Source of the DNA: JBCBDX01 sp039822005 | GTDB taxonomy: Bacteria > Pseudomonadota > Alphaproteobacteria > Rhizobiales > Rhizobiaceae | DNA: 64,000 nt | Direction: 5' to 3' | Assembly: GCA_039822005.1 (NCBI GenBank) | Contig: JBCBMZ010000005.1 | Coordinates: 62,001-126,000 of the forward strand | Part shown: in pieces, positions 51,236 through 60,351 of the stretch | Layout: each line of letters opens with the position of its first letter | Numbering within the stretch: position 1 is the first letter of the stretch | Made by a program: the position numbers and the translations under genes | The notes under the pieces: generated by a model | Database searches by the model: none | What the model saw: only the letters and a program-made list of their open reading frames with translations | What the model was told of the DNA's origin: nothing

Positions 51236-51238
51236 ACC

Positions 51239-52156
51239 CTAGTGATCACGGTATGCCGCAAAATGGGCTGCCGCACGTAAAGTGCCGGCTTTTTCGCCAA
51301 AAACTTCCAAGCTGTTTTCAGCCTCTGCAACGAGTTCACGAAGCCGTTCACGCGCCCAGTTCTCTCCATAAAGTGCAATATGGGTTATTTTGCCTGCCTG
51401 GATGTCTTTGCCGGCTGTCTTCCCGAGCTCTCCCGTGCTGGCAGTGACATCCAGAAGATCATCGGCCAACTGAAATATAACGCCGATGGTCTCACCGAAT
51501 ATGACGAGTGCATCATATTCATCGGGTGATGCTTTCCCGCAAATGGCACCGGCTTGGCACGCAAATCGCAGCAAAGCACCGGTTTTCATCGCATGAATTT
51601 GCGTAATCAGATCGGCATTGGCTTCATCGCTCTTTTCAAAGGCTAGATCCAGCATCTGACCGCCCACCATGCCACCACGGCCCGCAGCGCGGGCCAACTT
51701 TTGAACCAGAGCCAACTTTTGCTGACTATCAAGGCGTTCCGGCCGCGTAATCAAATCAAACGCCAAAGTCAGGAGTGCATCGCCGGCAAGAATTGCAGTG
51801 GCCTCATCAAATGCAACATGAACCGTGGGCTGACCACGCCGTAGATCATCATCATCCATGGATGGAAGGTCGTCATGGACGAGTGAATAGCAATGGATGC
51901 ATTCGAGCGCGACCGCCACATCCAGGATATCGTCAGCATCGACACCGAAAATACGCCCGCATTCCAACAACAGAAAAGGGCGTAACCGTTTTCCACCATT
52001 GAGCGCACTATGGCGCATTGCACCGATCAATTGCTTGGGCGTGGATGCCTCTCCAGCAACGGCAACTTCGCCAAGAACCTTGCCCAAGCCGGCCATGACA
52101 AGCTGGGCCGTTGACGCAAGGCGCGCGGCAAAAGCGTCACTGTTGGAATGTTTCAT
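51239..52156 (-). CDS. ispA: farnesyl diphosphate synthase (polyprenyl synthetase)
   Basis: The 305-residue trans-prenyltransferase condenses IPP with DMAPP and GPP. It has the first Asp-rich motif HDDLPSMDDDDLRRGQPTVH and the second QLADDLLDV, plus GGKRLRPFLLLE. The first motif with two Asp residues between the flanking Asp is the short-chain bacterial type. It converges on the interrupted transglycosylase gene and is divergent from mtgA. ispG and ispA thus lie nearby in one neighbourhood. Confidence 0.93.
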   Translation of the reverse strand: MKHSNSDAFAARLASTAQLVMAGLGKVLGEVAVAGEASTPKQLIGAMRHSALNGGKRLRPFLLLECGRIFGVDADDILDVAVALECIHCYSLVHDDLPSMDDDDLRRGQPTVHVAFDEATAILAGDALLTLAFDLITRPERLDSQQKLALVQKLARAAGRGGMVGGQMLDLAFEKSDEANADLITQIHAMKTGALLRFACQAGAICGKASPDEYDALVIFGETIGVIFQLADDLLDVTASTGELGKTAGKDIQAGKITHIALYGENWARERLRELVAEAENSLEVFGEKAGTLRAAAHFAAYRDH

Positions 52157-52257
52157 GGGAAGGGCCTTTGATTGGTCGTCATCTCGTTATAAGCCCGAGA
52201 GGGTTGTGTGACCAATTCAAGCAAAAGTCCAATTTCGCAAGCCGGGAACATTCCATT

Positions 52258-53025
52258 TTGGCTAAATCGACCCAAAAATCCGGCAAAACAAGAGCGAAGG
52301 CCAACAAGCAGAAGTCGGGCTTGCGCCTTTTAAAGCAGCTGCGTCATCTTCGCTGGCGCAAAATAATCTGGCGAACAACACTTGGCCTGTTGGTTATTGC
52401 GGCGACACCTCTTTTTTTGACGCTTCTGTACCGCTTTGATGTGTTCCGGCCGGTTTCCACCTTGATGTTGGCTGATACTGTCACGTTCCAGTCTTTTGAA
52501 CGAGATTGGATGCCGCTTGAAGACATCAGCGAGAACCTGGTCCAGTCAGTGCTTATGTCCGAAGATGGGCAGTTTTGTAGCCATCACGGGGTGGATTTAG
52601 CCGAGTTGAAGGCGGTGGTAGACGCAGCACTATCCGGCGAGCGAACCAGAGGCGCATCGACAATCACCATGCAGACCGCAAAAAACCTCTTTCTTTGGGG
52701 TGGACGATCTTATGTGCGAAAGGCTCTGGAAATCCCGCTAGCTATCTGGATCGATTTCGTACTTCCCAAAGACCGCATTATGGAAATCTACCTCAACATT
52801 GCTGAATGGGGCGATGGGGTCTACGGCATTGGCGCGGCAGTACCCCACCATTTCGGTCGCGATGCCACCAGCCTGTCGCGACGCCAGGCAGCCTTGCTCG
52901 CTGTAACACTTCCAAACCCGTATACGCGTGACCCGGCTAATGCGTCATCGAGTATGAACAGGGTAGCAAAAGTAGTCGAGCGGCGGGCTCGCCAATCAGG
53001 CGCCTACATCTCCTGCGTGTCATAG
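52258..53025 (+). CDS. mtgA: monofunctional biosynthetic peptidoglycan transglycosylase
   Basis: The 255-residue inner-membrane protein has a basic N-terminus, one transmembrane segment (LGLLVIAATPLFLTLLY) and the glycosyltransferase 51 domain. The catalytic Glu is in LMSEDGQFCSHHGVDL, with GASTITMQTAKNLFLWGGRSYVRK and EIYLNIAEWGDGVYGIG after it. It polymerises lipid II. The open frame starts at 52111 inside ispA; the likely start is TTG 52258 after a GGGAA sequence, or TTG 52204. The start is uncertain, the product is not. Confidence 0.9.
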   Translation: MAKSTQKSGKTRAKANKQKSGLRLLKQLRHLRWRKIIWRTTLGLLVIAATPLFLTLLYRFDVFRPVSTLMLADTVTFQSFERDWMPLEDISENLVQSVLMSEDGQFCSHHGVDLAELKAVVDAALSGERTRGASTITMQTAKNLFLWGGRSYVRKALEIPLAIWIDFVLPKDRIMEIYLNIAEWGDGVYGIGAAVPHHFGRDATSLSRRQAALLAVTLPNPYTRDPANASSSMNRVAKVVERRARQSGAYISCVS

Positions 53026-53136
53026 TGAGAACCATCTTCATTCGTTTTTTTGCGATCCCGTCTTCTCAAATGGAGAATTCTTGTGTATGTGCCCACCACT
53101 TTCCAATGCATGGCGGAAGTTGCGACCGGGTCAATG

Positions 53137-53154
53137 AACCGGACGAATCCGGTT
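53137..53154 (+). promoter_or_regulatory. hairpin in the rpmF leader
   Basis: AACCGGA and TCCGGTT pair around a CGAA loop, ending 24 bases before the rpmF ATG at 53179. CGAA is GNRA-like in stability. It may be a leader structure for autoregulation by the ribosomal protein, or chance. No T run follows, so it is not a terminator. Confidence 0.35.
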
Positions 53155-53178
53155 TGCAAACGTTCTGGAGTTATAAAA

Positions 53179-53361
53179 ATGGCAGTACCGAAGCGAAAAG
53201 TGACCCGCGCCAAACGCGGCATGCGTCGCTCGTCTGACGCGCTGAAGAACCCGTCTTATGTTGAAGACAAGGCTTCAGGCGAACTTCGTCGCCCGCATCA
53301 TATCGACCTGAAAACCGGCATGTATCGCGGTCGCCAAGTTTTGAATGTGAAAGAAGACTAG
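53179..53361 (+). CDS. rpmF: 50S ribosomal protein L32
   Basis: A 60-residue protein with the L32 N-terminus MAVPKRKVTRAKRGMRRSSDAL and the C-terminal CHxPHH-like HHIDLKTGMYRGRQVL typical of alphaproteobacterial L32 without the four zinc cysteines. It is a small component of the large ribosomal subunit near the peptidyl-transferase exit. The ATG at 53179 follows a TGGAG sequence; the longer frame from 53050 is not the gene. A strong terminator follows. Confidence 0.97.
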   Translation: MAVPKRKVTRAKRGMRRSSDALKNPSYVEDKASGELRRPHHIDLKTGMYRGRQVLNVKED

Positions 53362-53388
53362 GTCTTTTCACAATTTTAGGCATGAATA

Positions 53389-53431
53389 ACCCGCTGTCGC
53401 GACGAACGTGACAGCGGGTCTTTCTTTTTTT
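53389..53431 (+). terminator. rho-independent terminator after rpmF
   Basis: ACCCGCTGTC (53389-53398) pairs with GACAGCGGGT (53410-53419) around an 11-base loop, followed by a T-rich run. It ends rpmF and lies 11 bases from the stop of the convergent transglycosylase gene. Confidence 0.92.
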
Positions 53432-53441
53432 GCTCTCAAAA

Positions 53442-54257
53442 TCAGCCTTCGTCGATTTGTTTGGCCATGATCGCAATCGCTTGCTGATACACACCAGCTG
53501 CATTCCAGCCGCGAATTGCACGGAAATTGGTTTGACCTTTTTGGTATCCCGCGCCTCGACGCCAGCCATGGCCAACCAGAAAGTTCGCCGTAGACGCCAA
53601 AGCATCCGCCTTCGAGCGCGCCAGATCTACCCGCCCGTTTCCATCGCCATCTACGCCATATTTGATGACATTATTGGGCAAAAACTGGGTATGGCCCCAT
53701 TCGCCGTGCATCGCACCGCGCGAATTGGCCGACAGCACACCCCGATCAACCAATTTCAACGCTGCGATTGCATGCGGTTTGAAGAAGGCCGGACGTCGGC
53801 AATCATAGGCCAGCGTGGTGATCGCGGAAACAACATTGGCGTTACCCATGAAACCGCCAAAAGCCGTTTCCATGCCATGAATGGCAATTAGAACCCCTGG
53901 CGATACACCATAACGCGCTTCAAGACGTTGATAGAGGCCGGCATTGCGCTTTTTCTCGGCAATACCTTTGCGCACGATCGTGGCCGACCCTCGCACTTGC
54001 ATGAATTTTTGAAGCGAATAACGAAATGATTTTTGATTTCGATCAGCTGCGATCGTTTTGTTCGCATATTTTGCTGACGCCAAGGCGCGAAGACCTTTGT
54101 TTCCAACGCCCGACGCGCGCGCCTCATTGGCAAATGATGATTTCCAAGTTTCAAACCCATTTGCATTATTGCCACAAGCGGCTGCAAATGCTGGAGTCGC
54201 GCCCAGTAAAAGCGTCGCTGAGATGCCCACGACGCCAAATCCCTTAATCAGTTTCAT
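53442..54257 (-). CDS. MltB-family lytic murein transglycosylase
   Basis: The 271-residue protein has a signal peptide (VVGISATLLLGATPAFAA) and the MltB catalytic domain. It has a Glu in HGMETAFGGFMGNANVVSAITTLAYDCRRPAFF (catalytic Glu about residue 113), and GEWGHTQFLPNNVIKYGVDGDGNGRVDLARSKADALASTANFL. It cleaves the glycan strand to 1,6-anhydro ends in the periplasm. ATG 54257 (MKLIKGF) has a GGGGAG Shine-Dalgarno sequence. It may be the intact counterpart of the SLT enzyme broken at 50.6 kb. Confidence 0.93.
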   Translation of the reverse strand: MKLIKGFGVVGISATLLLGATPAFAAACGNNANGFETWKSSFANEARASGVGNKGLRALASAKYANKTIAADRNQKSFRYSLQKFMQVRGSATIVRKGIAEKKRNAGLYQRLEARYGVSPGVLIAIHGMETAFGGFMGNANVVSAITTLAYDCRRPAFFKPHAIAALKLVDRGVLSANSRGAMHGEWGHTQFLPNNVIKYGVDGDGNGRVDLARSKADALASTANFLVGHGWRRGAGYQKGQTNFRAIRGWNAAGVYQQAIAIMAKQIDEG

Positions 54258-54365
54258 CGGTAACTCCCCTTCGCCAACACCGGAACTGACCCGTAACATT
54301 GCCGATTTGCAGATTTTTGTCATTCCCGTTGCGGATAAAAGCAGGAGAAGATTATCGCCCCACTA

Positions 54366-55055
54366 TCAATTTTTTGTGCGCGCCCCGAAAATAGCAGAGC
54401 CTACCCGAATATGCGTCGCACCAAATTCCAGGGCGAGCGGATAATCGCCGGACATGCCCATGGACCGGACAGTTAAGCCGTTATCGTCAGCCAATTGACT
54501 GAGCAGCGCAAAGTGGGGTCCCGGGTTTTCATCAACTGGCGGGATACACATCAAACCGCGTACATCCAAGACGTATTCTTCCACGCAGGTGCGCACAAAA
54601 TCATCCACCTCGGCGGGGGCAATCCCGGCTTTTTGGGTCTCCAGTCCGGTATTGACCTGAATTAGGACTTGCAAATGCCGTTCTTGCTTTTCCATCTCGG
54701 CCGCCAGCACCTTGGCGATCTTCTCGCGGTCGACCGATTGAATCACATCGAACAACGCAACGGCCTGTGCTGCCTTGTTGGATTGAAGCGGTCCGATCAA
54801 ATGAAGCTCAATATCCGGATAGTCTTCTCGCAGTTGGGGCCACTTTCCTTCTGCTTCTTGAACCCGGTTTTCGCCAAACACACGGCATCCTGCCTCAAGG
54901 ACCGGGCGGATCGCAGCTGCATTATAGGTTTTGGACACCGCAACAAGCGTCGGAGCCTTTTGCGCCAGCGGAGCTTTTTTGATGATATCGCCCATTTCAT
55001 CGACAATGGAGCGATAACGATCAACTGTACTTCCCGGCCTGATGCTCTCATTCAT
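54366..55055 (-). CDS. yggS: PLP homeostasis protein (YggS/ProSC)
   Basis: The 229-residue cytoplasmic protein has the alanine-racemase-N fold and binds pyridoxal phosphate on Lys42 in LVAVSKTYNA. Other segments: GENRVQEAEGKWPQL, HLIGPLQSNKA, IQVNTGLETQKAGI, and SMGMSGDYPLALEFGATHIRVGSAIFG at the end. YggS balances free PLP and amino-acid pools. It is divergent from leuS across 161 bases, which contain no other gene. Confidence 0.95.
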   Translation of the reverse strand: MNESIRPGSTVDRYRSIVDEMGDIIKKAPLAQKAPTLVAVSKTYNAAAIRPVLEAGCRVFGENRVQEAEGKWPQLREDYPDIELHLIGPLQSNKAAQAVALFDVIQSVDREKIAKVLAAEMEKQERHLQVLIQVNTGLETQKAGIAPAEVDDFVRTCVEEYVLDVRGLMCIPPVDENPGPHFALLSQLADDNGLTVRSMGMSGDYPLALEFGATHIRVGSAIFGARTKN

Positions 55056-55216
55056 CGCCCAAACTCCATTGCTTTGACCACCAGATATTGACGAGGCGAC
55101 CCATAGATTGCATGAGGTGGCCGATTGAAGCAGACCGCGTCAAGGCGCGTGCTTGGATTTCAACCAAGCCAGGTAACTGAAACGCCGGTCCTCCGCATAA
55201 ACGGCCAAAAACCCAC

Positions 55217-57817
55217 ATGTCAGCTGAACGATATAATCCACGCGTCACGGAACCCAAGTGGCAGGAGGCTTGGGACAAGGCCAAGTTGTTTGAGACAGAC
55301 AACAGCGACCCAAGGCCCCGTTACTATGTCTTGGAAATGTTCCCCTATCCGTCCGGGCGGATCCATATGGGCCATGTTCGCAATTACACCATGGGCGATG
55401 TGGTTGCGCGCTACAAGCGCGCCAAAGGCTTTAGCGTACTTCATCCGATGGGTTGGGATGCATTTGGTATGCCCGCCGAAAACGCGGCCATGCAAAACAA
55501 GGTTCACCCAAAAGAATGGACCTACCAGAACATCGCAACCATGCGGCGTCAGCTAAAAACCATGGGGTTGTCGCTGGATTGGTCGCGCGAATTTGCCACT
55601 TGCGATGTTGATTATTACCATCGCCAGCAGATGTTGTTTGTCGATTTCTTGAAATCGGGCCTGCTGGGCCGCCGCATCTCCAAGGTCAATTGGGACCCGG
55701 TCGACCAAACAGTCTTAGCCAACGAACAAGTCATAGATGGCCGGGGCTGGCGCTCGGGCGCTTTGGTCGAGCAACGCGAACTGGCGCAATGGGTTTTCAA
55801 GATCACAGACTATGCAGAAGACTTGCTGCAAGCGCTGGAGGAACTGGATCAATGGCCCGAAAAAGTGCGCTTGATGCAGCACAATTGGATCGGGAAATCC
55901 CGCGGACTGCAGCTGAAGTTCAAACTTTCGGAAAAAATTGCAGGGCAGGAAGTGCTTGAGGTTTACACAACCCGCCCCGACACACTCGAAGGTGCCAGCT
56001 TTATCGCCATCGCACCGGAGCATCCTTTAGCCAAGGAATTGGCCAAAAACAGCGACGAGCTCGCCAACTTTGCTGTCGACGTACGCCGTTCCGGCACATC
56101 CGAAGAAGCGATAGAAAAAGCAGAAAAGCGAGGTTTCGACACGGGCAGAACAGTTGTCCATCCACTGCATCCGGAAAAAACCCTGCCTATCTGGGTCGCG
56201 AACTTCGTGCTGATGGACTATGGAACTGGTGCCGTGTTTGGCTGTCCAGCGCATGACCAGCGCGATCTGGATTTTGCCCGCAAATATGATCTTCCAGTCA
56301 AAAACGCATTCTTCCTGACAGATAATCCGGCGCCCGTTGGTAATGAAGCGCTTGTGCCAGCAAAAACGGAGCAGGTACGTTGGGCCAATCAACCGACAGG
56401 TATTGATATCGCCACCGGTATTGAAGCGATCGACAAGACGATCGACTGGGCCGAGCAAAACGGCTTGGGCAAGGCCAATGTTCAGTACCGCCTGCGCGAT
56501 TGGGGCATTTCACGACAGCGCTATTGGGGATGCCCAATCCCGGTCATACACTGTGACGATTGTGGTATTGTTCCGGTTCCGAAAGAAAATCTGCCGGTGC
56601 AATTGCCCGACGACATTACATTCGAAAGACCCGGGAACCCGCTCGATCACCACCCAACCTGGAGCAAGGTCGATTGTCCCCAGTGCGGCAAACCGGCCCG
56701 TCGTGAAACAGACACTATGGACACATTCGTTGATTCGTCCTGGTACTTTGCTCGCTTTACGGCACCGCAAGAAGACACGCCAACCGATCCAGAACAGGCC
56801 GACCAATGGTTACCAGTCGACCAATATATAGGCGGGGTGGAGCATGCGATTTTGCACCTCCTTTATTCGCGGTTTTTTGCACGCGCCATGAAAGAAACCG
56901 GGCACATGGCGATTAAAGAACCGTTCAAGGGACTGTTTACCCAAGGCATGGTTGTGCATGAAACCTATAATGGCCCGGGTGGTTTTGTAACGCCGGCAGA
57001 AGTACGCGTTGATGAGATAGATGGAAAACGTCGCGCTGTGATGATCGACGGTGGCCAAGAGGTCGAGATTGGCTCGATCGAAAAAATGTCGAAGTCGAAA
57101 AAAAATGTCGTCGATCCGGATGACATTATCGCTTCCTATGGTGCCGACACGGCACGCTGGTTCATGCTTTCGGATTCGCCGCCCGAACGTGACGTCATTT
57201 GGACTGAAGCGGGCGCGGAAGGCGCGCACCGTTTCGTTCAGCGAATATGGCGATTGCTGACCACGGCAACTCCTCTGATTGAAGGGATCAAAGCCCAACC
57301 AGCAGCCAGTGGTGAGCTTCTGGAATTGAGCAAAGCTGCACACAAAACAGTCAGTGAAGTGGGGTCAGATATTGAACGCCTGGCCTTTAACAAGGCGGTC
57401 GCACGCCTTTACGAACTGACCAATCTGTTGGGTTCGAATGTTCAAAAACTTTCAGGTGCTTCTGGTGGTGATGAAAAGGCGGCTGTGCGCGATGCGTGCG
57501 AAAAGCTGGTGATCATGATCTCGCCGATGATGCCTCATTTGGCCGAGGAGTGCTGGTCAATGTTGGGCGCAACAGGCATGGCGGCGCAAGCACCATGGCC
57601 GTCATTCGATGAAAAACTCATTTTGGAAGATACAATCATTTTGCCTCTTCAAATCAACGGCAAGAAACGTGGTGACATTAACGTGCCGAAAGATGCCAAC
57701 AAGCAAGACATTGAGGCCATTGCCCTTGCCAGTGAAGCTGCTATCCAGAACCTGAATGGAAAACCGCCGAAAAAGGTGATTGTGGTTCCGGGCAGGATCG
57801 TCAACATAGTGGTGTGA
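55217..57817 (+). CDS. leuS: leucyl-tRNA synthetase
   Basis: The 866-residue class I synthetase charges tRNA(Leu). The HIGH motif is PYPSGRIHMGHVRNY near residue 40-53, the CP1 editing domain follows (about residues 220-420), and the KMSKS motif is SIEKMSKSKKNVVDPDD near residue 625. The C-terminal domain ends KKVIVVPGRIVNIVV. It heads the leuS-lptE-holA run. Confidence 0.98.
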   Translation: MSAERYNPRVTEPKWQEAWDKAKLFETDNSDPRPRYYVLEMFPYPSGRIHMGHVRNYTMGDVVARYKRAKGFSVLHPMGWDAFGMPAENAAMQNKVHPKEWTYQNIATMRRQLKTMGLSLDWSREFATCDVDYYHRQQMLFVDFLKSGLLGRRISKVNWDPVDQTVLANEQVIDGRGWRSGALVEQRELAQWVFKITDYAEDLLQALEELDQWPEKVRLMQHNWIGKSRGLQLKFKLSEKIAGQEVLEVYTTRPDTLEGASFIAIAPEHPLAKELAKNSDELANFAVDVRRSGTSEEAIEKAEKRGFDTGRTVVHPLHPEKTLPIWVANFVLMDYGTGAVFGCPAHDQRDLDFARKYDLPVKNAFFLTDNPAPVGNEALVPAKTEQVRWANQPTGIDIATGIEAIDKTIDWAEQNGLGKANVQYRLRDWGISRQRYWGCPIPVIHCDDCGIVPVPKENLPVQLPDDITFERPGNPLDHHPTWSKVDCPQCGKPARRETDTMDTFVDSSWYFARFTAPQEDTPTDPEQADQWLPVDQYIGGVEHAILHLLYSRFFARAMKETGHMAIKEPFKGLFTQGMVVHETYNGPGGFVTPAEVRVDEIDGKRRAVMIDGGQEVEIGSIEKMSKSKKNVVDPDDIIASYGADTARWFMLSDSPPERDVIWTEAGAEGAHRFVQRIWRLLTTATPLIEGIKAQPAASGELLELSKAAHKTVSEVGSDIERLAFNKAVARLYELTNLLGSNVQKLSGASGGDEKAAVRDACEKLVIMISPMMPHLAEECWSMLGATGMAAQAPWPSFDEKLILEDTIILPLQINGKKRGDINVPKDANKQDIEAIALASEAAIQNLNGKPPKKVIVVPGRIVNIVV

Positions 57818-57856
57818 CATGCTCGGTCGGGGCTGCAAAAAGTGAGAGTTGAAAAA

Positions 57857-58390
57857 ATGCGCCAGATTTTTCGTTGGGCAATCCTGTCAGTGGCCGTCTC
57901 ATCACTCGCTGCATGTTCGGTTCAACCTCTTTATGTGCCCGATCAGAAAACGGGACAGACGGGCGCATTAGCCATTCCATTGGAAAACCCGAGTGACCGA
58001 GATGACCAATTGGTACGCAATGCACTTTTGGATTTGATTGGCTGGTCCGATGGATCCAGTGGATACACAGGTGAGATTGGCGCCAATGTGGCTATTCAAT
58101 CCGTTTTTCGATCCAACGCGCCCGATTCCGTAACTGCGATTAATAATCGCCGGGTTGTGGTAACCGCCACATTGACAATCACAAACACCAAAACCGGTGA
58201 ACAAGCGGGTAAGTTCACCGGCGTGGGCCGTACGTTTTTCGAAAGTTCGCGCCAGCAGTTCGCCAATGACCGCTCGCAAATGGATGCAGAACAACGCGCG
58301 GCCAGCGAGGCCGCCGAATCGCTTCGCAATCAACTGGCCGTTTTCCTCGGTCGCAATCCGGTTGCGCCCGATCTGATTGGGGAAAGCTGA
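57857..58390 (+). CDS. lptE: LPS assembly lipoprotein LptE-like
   Basis: The 177-residue protein has a signal peptide with lipobox SLAAC (Cys at residue 20) and an LptE-like body. It should sit in the outer membrane plugging LptD. Sequence conservation in this family is low; placement between leuS and holA, as in other proteobacteria, supports the call. The frame opens at GTG 57842, but ATG 57857 (MRQIFRWAIL) begins the signal peptide cleanly. Confidence 0.85.
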   Translation: MRQIFRWAILSVAVSSLAACSVQPLYVPDQKTGQTGALAIPLENPSDRDDQLVRNALLDLIGWSDGSSGYTGEIGANVAIQSVFRSNAPDSVTAINNRRVVVTATLTITNTKTGEQAGKFTGVGRTFFESSRQQFANDRSQMDAEQRAASEAAESLRNQLAVFLGRNPVAPDLIGES

Positions 58391-58398
58391 ACCCAACG

Positions 58399-59451
58399 AT
58401 GGCTTCAATCAAAGCGCACGAATCTGATCGTGTTTTGAATGTCGCAAAAGAACCGCCAGCGCCTGTTTGCCTTATATATGGCCCCGACCGTGGCGCGGTA
58501 AGCGAGCGTTCCCAAAAGATTGTCTCACTTTCCAAGGTCAATAAAGATGATCCCTTTTCGTACATCCGCCTACTCGCTGCGGATGTTGCAGGAAGTGGTG
58601 CCTCACGTTTGATTGATGAAATCAGCACGGTTTCCATGTTTGGCGATGTAAGGCTCGTTCATCTGGAAGATGTTGGTGCTGACGCTGGTATTGCCAACGC
58701 AACCAAACATATCATCGAGATCATTGAACCCGGGACCTTCCTTGTTATCGAGGCAGGAGAGTTGAAGAAAAGTGCCGTTTTGCGCACATCGGTCGAACGC
58801 AGTAACAAGGCAATCGCCATTCCCTGTTACGCCGATGATGAAAAATCGCTCCAAATGTTGGTTGACCAGTCCATGCAGCAGGCTGGCAAGCAGATTACGC
58901 TGGAAGCACGTCAGTTTTTGATCGCCAATCTGGGTGGTGATCGGGGAACGACACGCCAGGAAATGGAAAAGCTTTTGACCTATTGTGCGCACGATGCGCG
59001 TATTGAACTGGACCATGTGACATCGATCATTGGCGACACGGGCTCTGTCACCATTGAAACCATTGTGGATGGGGTGCTGGCCGGCCAGTTGGTCAAATGT
59101 GAAAACGGCCTGGTACGACTTGAGGCAGGAGGTGGATCGACATTCGTGCTGTTGTCAGCGCTGATGCGTCAATTTCAGTCTTTGGCTTTGATGCGCGGCA
59201 CAATGGAAACGGAACGCAAGTCCGCCAGAGCCATGGTGGAGGCAGCCCGCCCACCGATCTTTTTTAAACGAAAGCCGATAATCCATGAGGCGCTGGACAT
59301 CTGGTCAGGGCCCATGATCCGCGACGCCTTGGCGCGAATACGCGAAACGCTCGTCGATAGTCGCCGCTCCCATCGCTTGGAAGCCAGCCATGTCAGAATG
59401 ATGATCTTGGCGCTGGGTTACAAAGCGCATCTGACAAAGCGGCGTGGTTAA
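58399..59451 (+). CDS. holA: DNA polymerase III subunit delta
   Basis: The 350-residue clamp-loader subunit opens the beta clamp. The N-terminal AAA+-like part starts with PVCLIYGPDRGAVSERSQKI, domain III holds the conserved NLGGDRGTTRQEMEKLLTYC, and the C-terminus ends in a helical region LSALMRQFQSLAL. The protein is moderately conserved, but the NLGGDRG motif and the position after lptE are diagnostic. It converges on parB with four bases between stops. Confidence 0.93.
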   Translation: MASIKAHESDRVLNVAKEPPAPVCLIYGPDRGAVSERSQKIVSLSKVNKDDPFSYIRLLAADVAGSGASRLIDEISTVSMFGDVRLVHLEDVGADAGIANATKHIIEIIEPGTFLVIEAGELKKSAVLRTSVERSNKAIAIPCYADDEKSLQMLVDQSMQQAGKQITLEARQFLIANLGGDRGTTRQEMEKLLTYCAHDARIELDHVTSIIGDTGSVTIETIVDGVLAGQLVKCENGLVRLEAGGGSTFVLLSALMRQFQSLALMRGTMETERKSARAMVEAARPPIFFKRKPIIHEALDIWSGPMIRDALARIRETLVDSRRSHRLEASHVRMMILALGYKAHLTKRRG

Positions 59452-59455
59452 GTGC

Positions 59456-60337
59456 TCAAGAAGCCCGAAGAGCAGCGCATAGCGCATCAAGTTGATCGAG
59501 AGACTTATAGCGAATTTTCAGTTCGCCACCTTTGGCTTTATGATTGATTTCAACCTTATAGCCAAGCGTGTCCGACAGAGAACGCTCAAGGGCAATTGTG
59601 TCAGCATCCTTTTGCGCTTTCTCGGCTTTACTCCGGGTTGATGACGGCGCGGTTTGTGCTTCGGCGGCCAATTCTTCTATTTGTCGGACAGACATACCCT
59701 CTGCCACAATCCGTTCCGCAATTTGACGCGCGTCGGGCATGCCAACCAGACTACGCGCATGACCGGCAGATATTCTCCCGTCACCGACATAGTCGCGTAC
59801 ATCTTCGGGTAACTTTAAGAGCCGCAAGGTATTGGCAACGTGGCTGCGACTTTTGCCGATAACCTCCCCGAGGTCAGCCTGGGTGTAACCATGTTCATGC
59901 ATCAGCTGCTCATAACCCAAAGCTTCTTCAATTGCATTGAGGTCAGCACGTTGAACGTTCTCGATAATTGCCAATTCCAGCGCAACGCGATCATCAACAT
60001 CGCGAATGATGACCGGCACCTCAACAAGGCCTGCCTTTTGTGCGGCACGCCATCGGCGTTCACCGGCTATAATCTCATAGCCGGTGCCTGTTGGTGATGG
60101 ACGCACAACAATGGGTTGGAGAAGGCCATGATCAGCAATCGACTTGGCAAGCTCGTCAATTTCCTCATCACGAAAAACATGACGCGGATTATTCGGATTT
60201 CGGCTTATATTTTCGATGGGCAGTCGCTGATCACTCGGTGCAATCTTTGCCGGTGCGGCTTCTTCTACCGGTTGATCCATTTCGCCAATAAGAGCGGCCA
60301 GACCGCGCCCCAGACGTTTGCGTGCGTCATCTGCCAT
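59456..60337 (-). CDS. parB: chromosome partitioning protein ParB
   Basis: The 293-residue parS-binding CTPase has an N-terminal basic patch (RKRLGRGLAALIGEM), the ParB/Srx domain with RNPNNPRHVFRDEEIDELAKSIADHGLLQPIVVRP and GERRWRAAQKAGL, and the helix-turn-helix YTQADLGEVIGKSRSHVANTLRLLKLPEDVRDYV. The C-terminus (LSDTLGYKVEINHKAKGGELKIRYKSLDQLDAL) dimerises. It follows parA by 14 bases. Matching parS sites are close by at 61.7 and 63.8 kb. Confidence 0.97.
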   Translation of the reverse strand: MADDARKRLGRGLAALIGEMDQPVEEAAPAKIAPSDQRLPIENISRNPNNPRHVFRDEEIDELAKSIADHGLLQPIVVRPSPTGTGYEIIAGERRWRAAQKAGLVEVPVIIRDVDDRVALELAIIENVQRADLNAIEEALGYEQLMHEHGYTQADLGEVIGKSRSHVANTLRLLKLPEDVRDYVGDGRISAGHARSLVGMPDARQIAERIVAEGMSVRQIEELAAEAQTAPSSTRSKAEKAQKDADTIALERSLSDTLGYKVEINHKAKGGELKIRYKSLDQLDALCAALRAS

Positions 60338-60351
60338 TATTTTGTTCTCTT

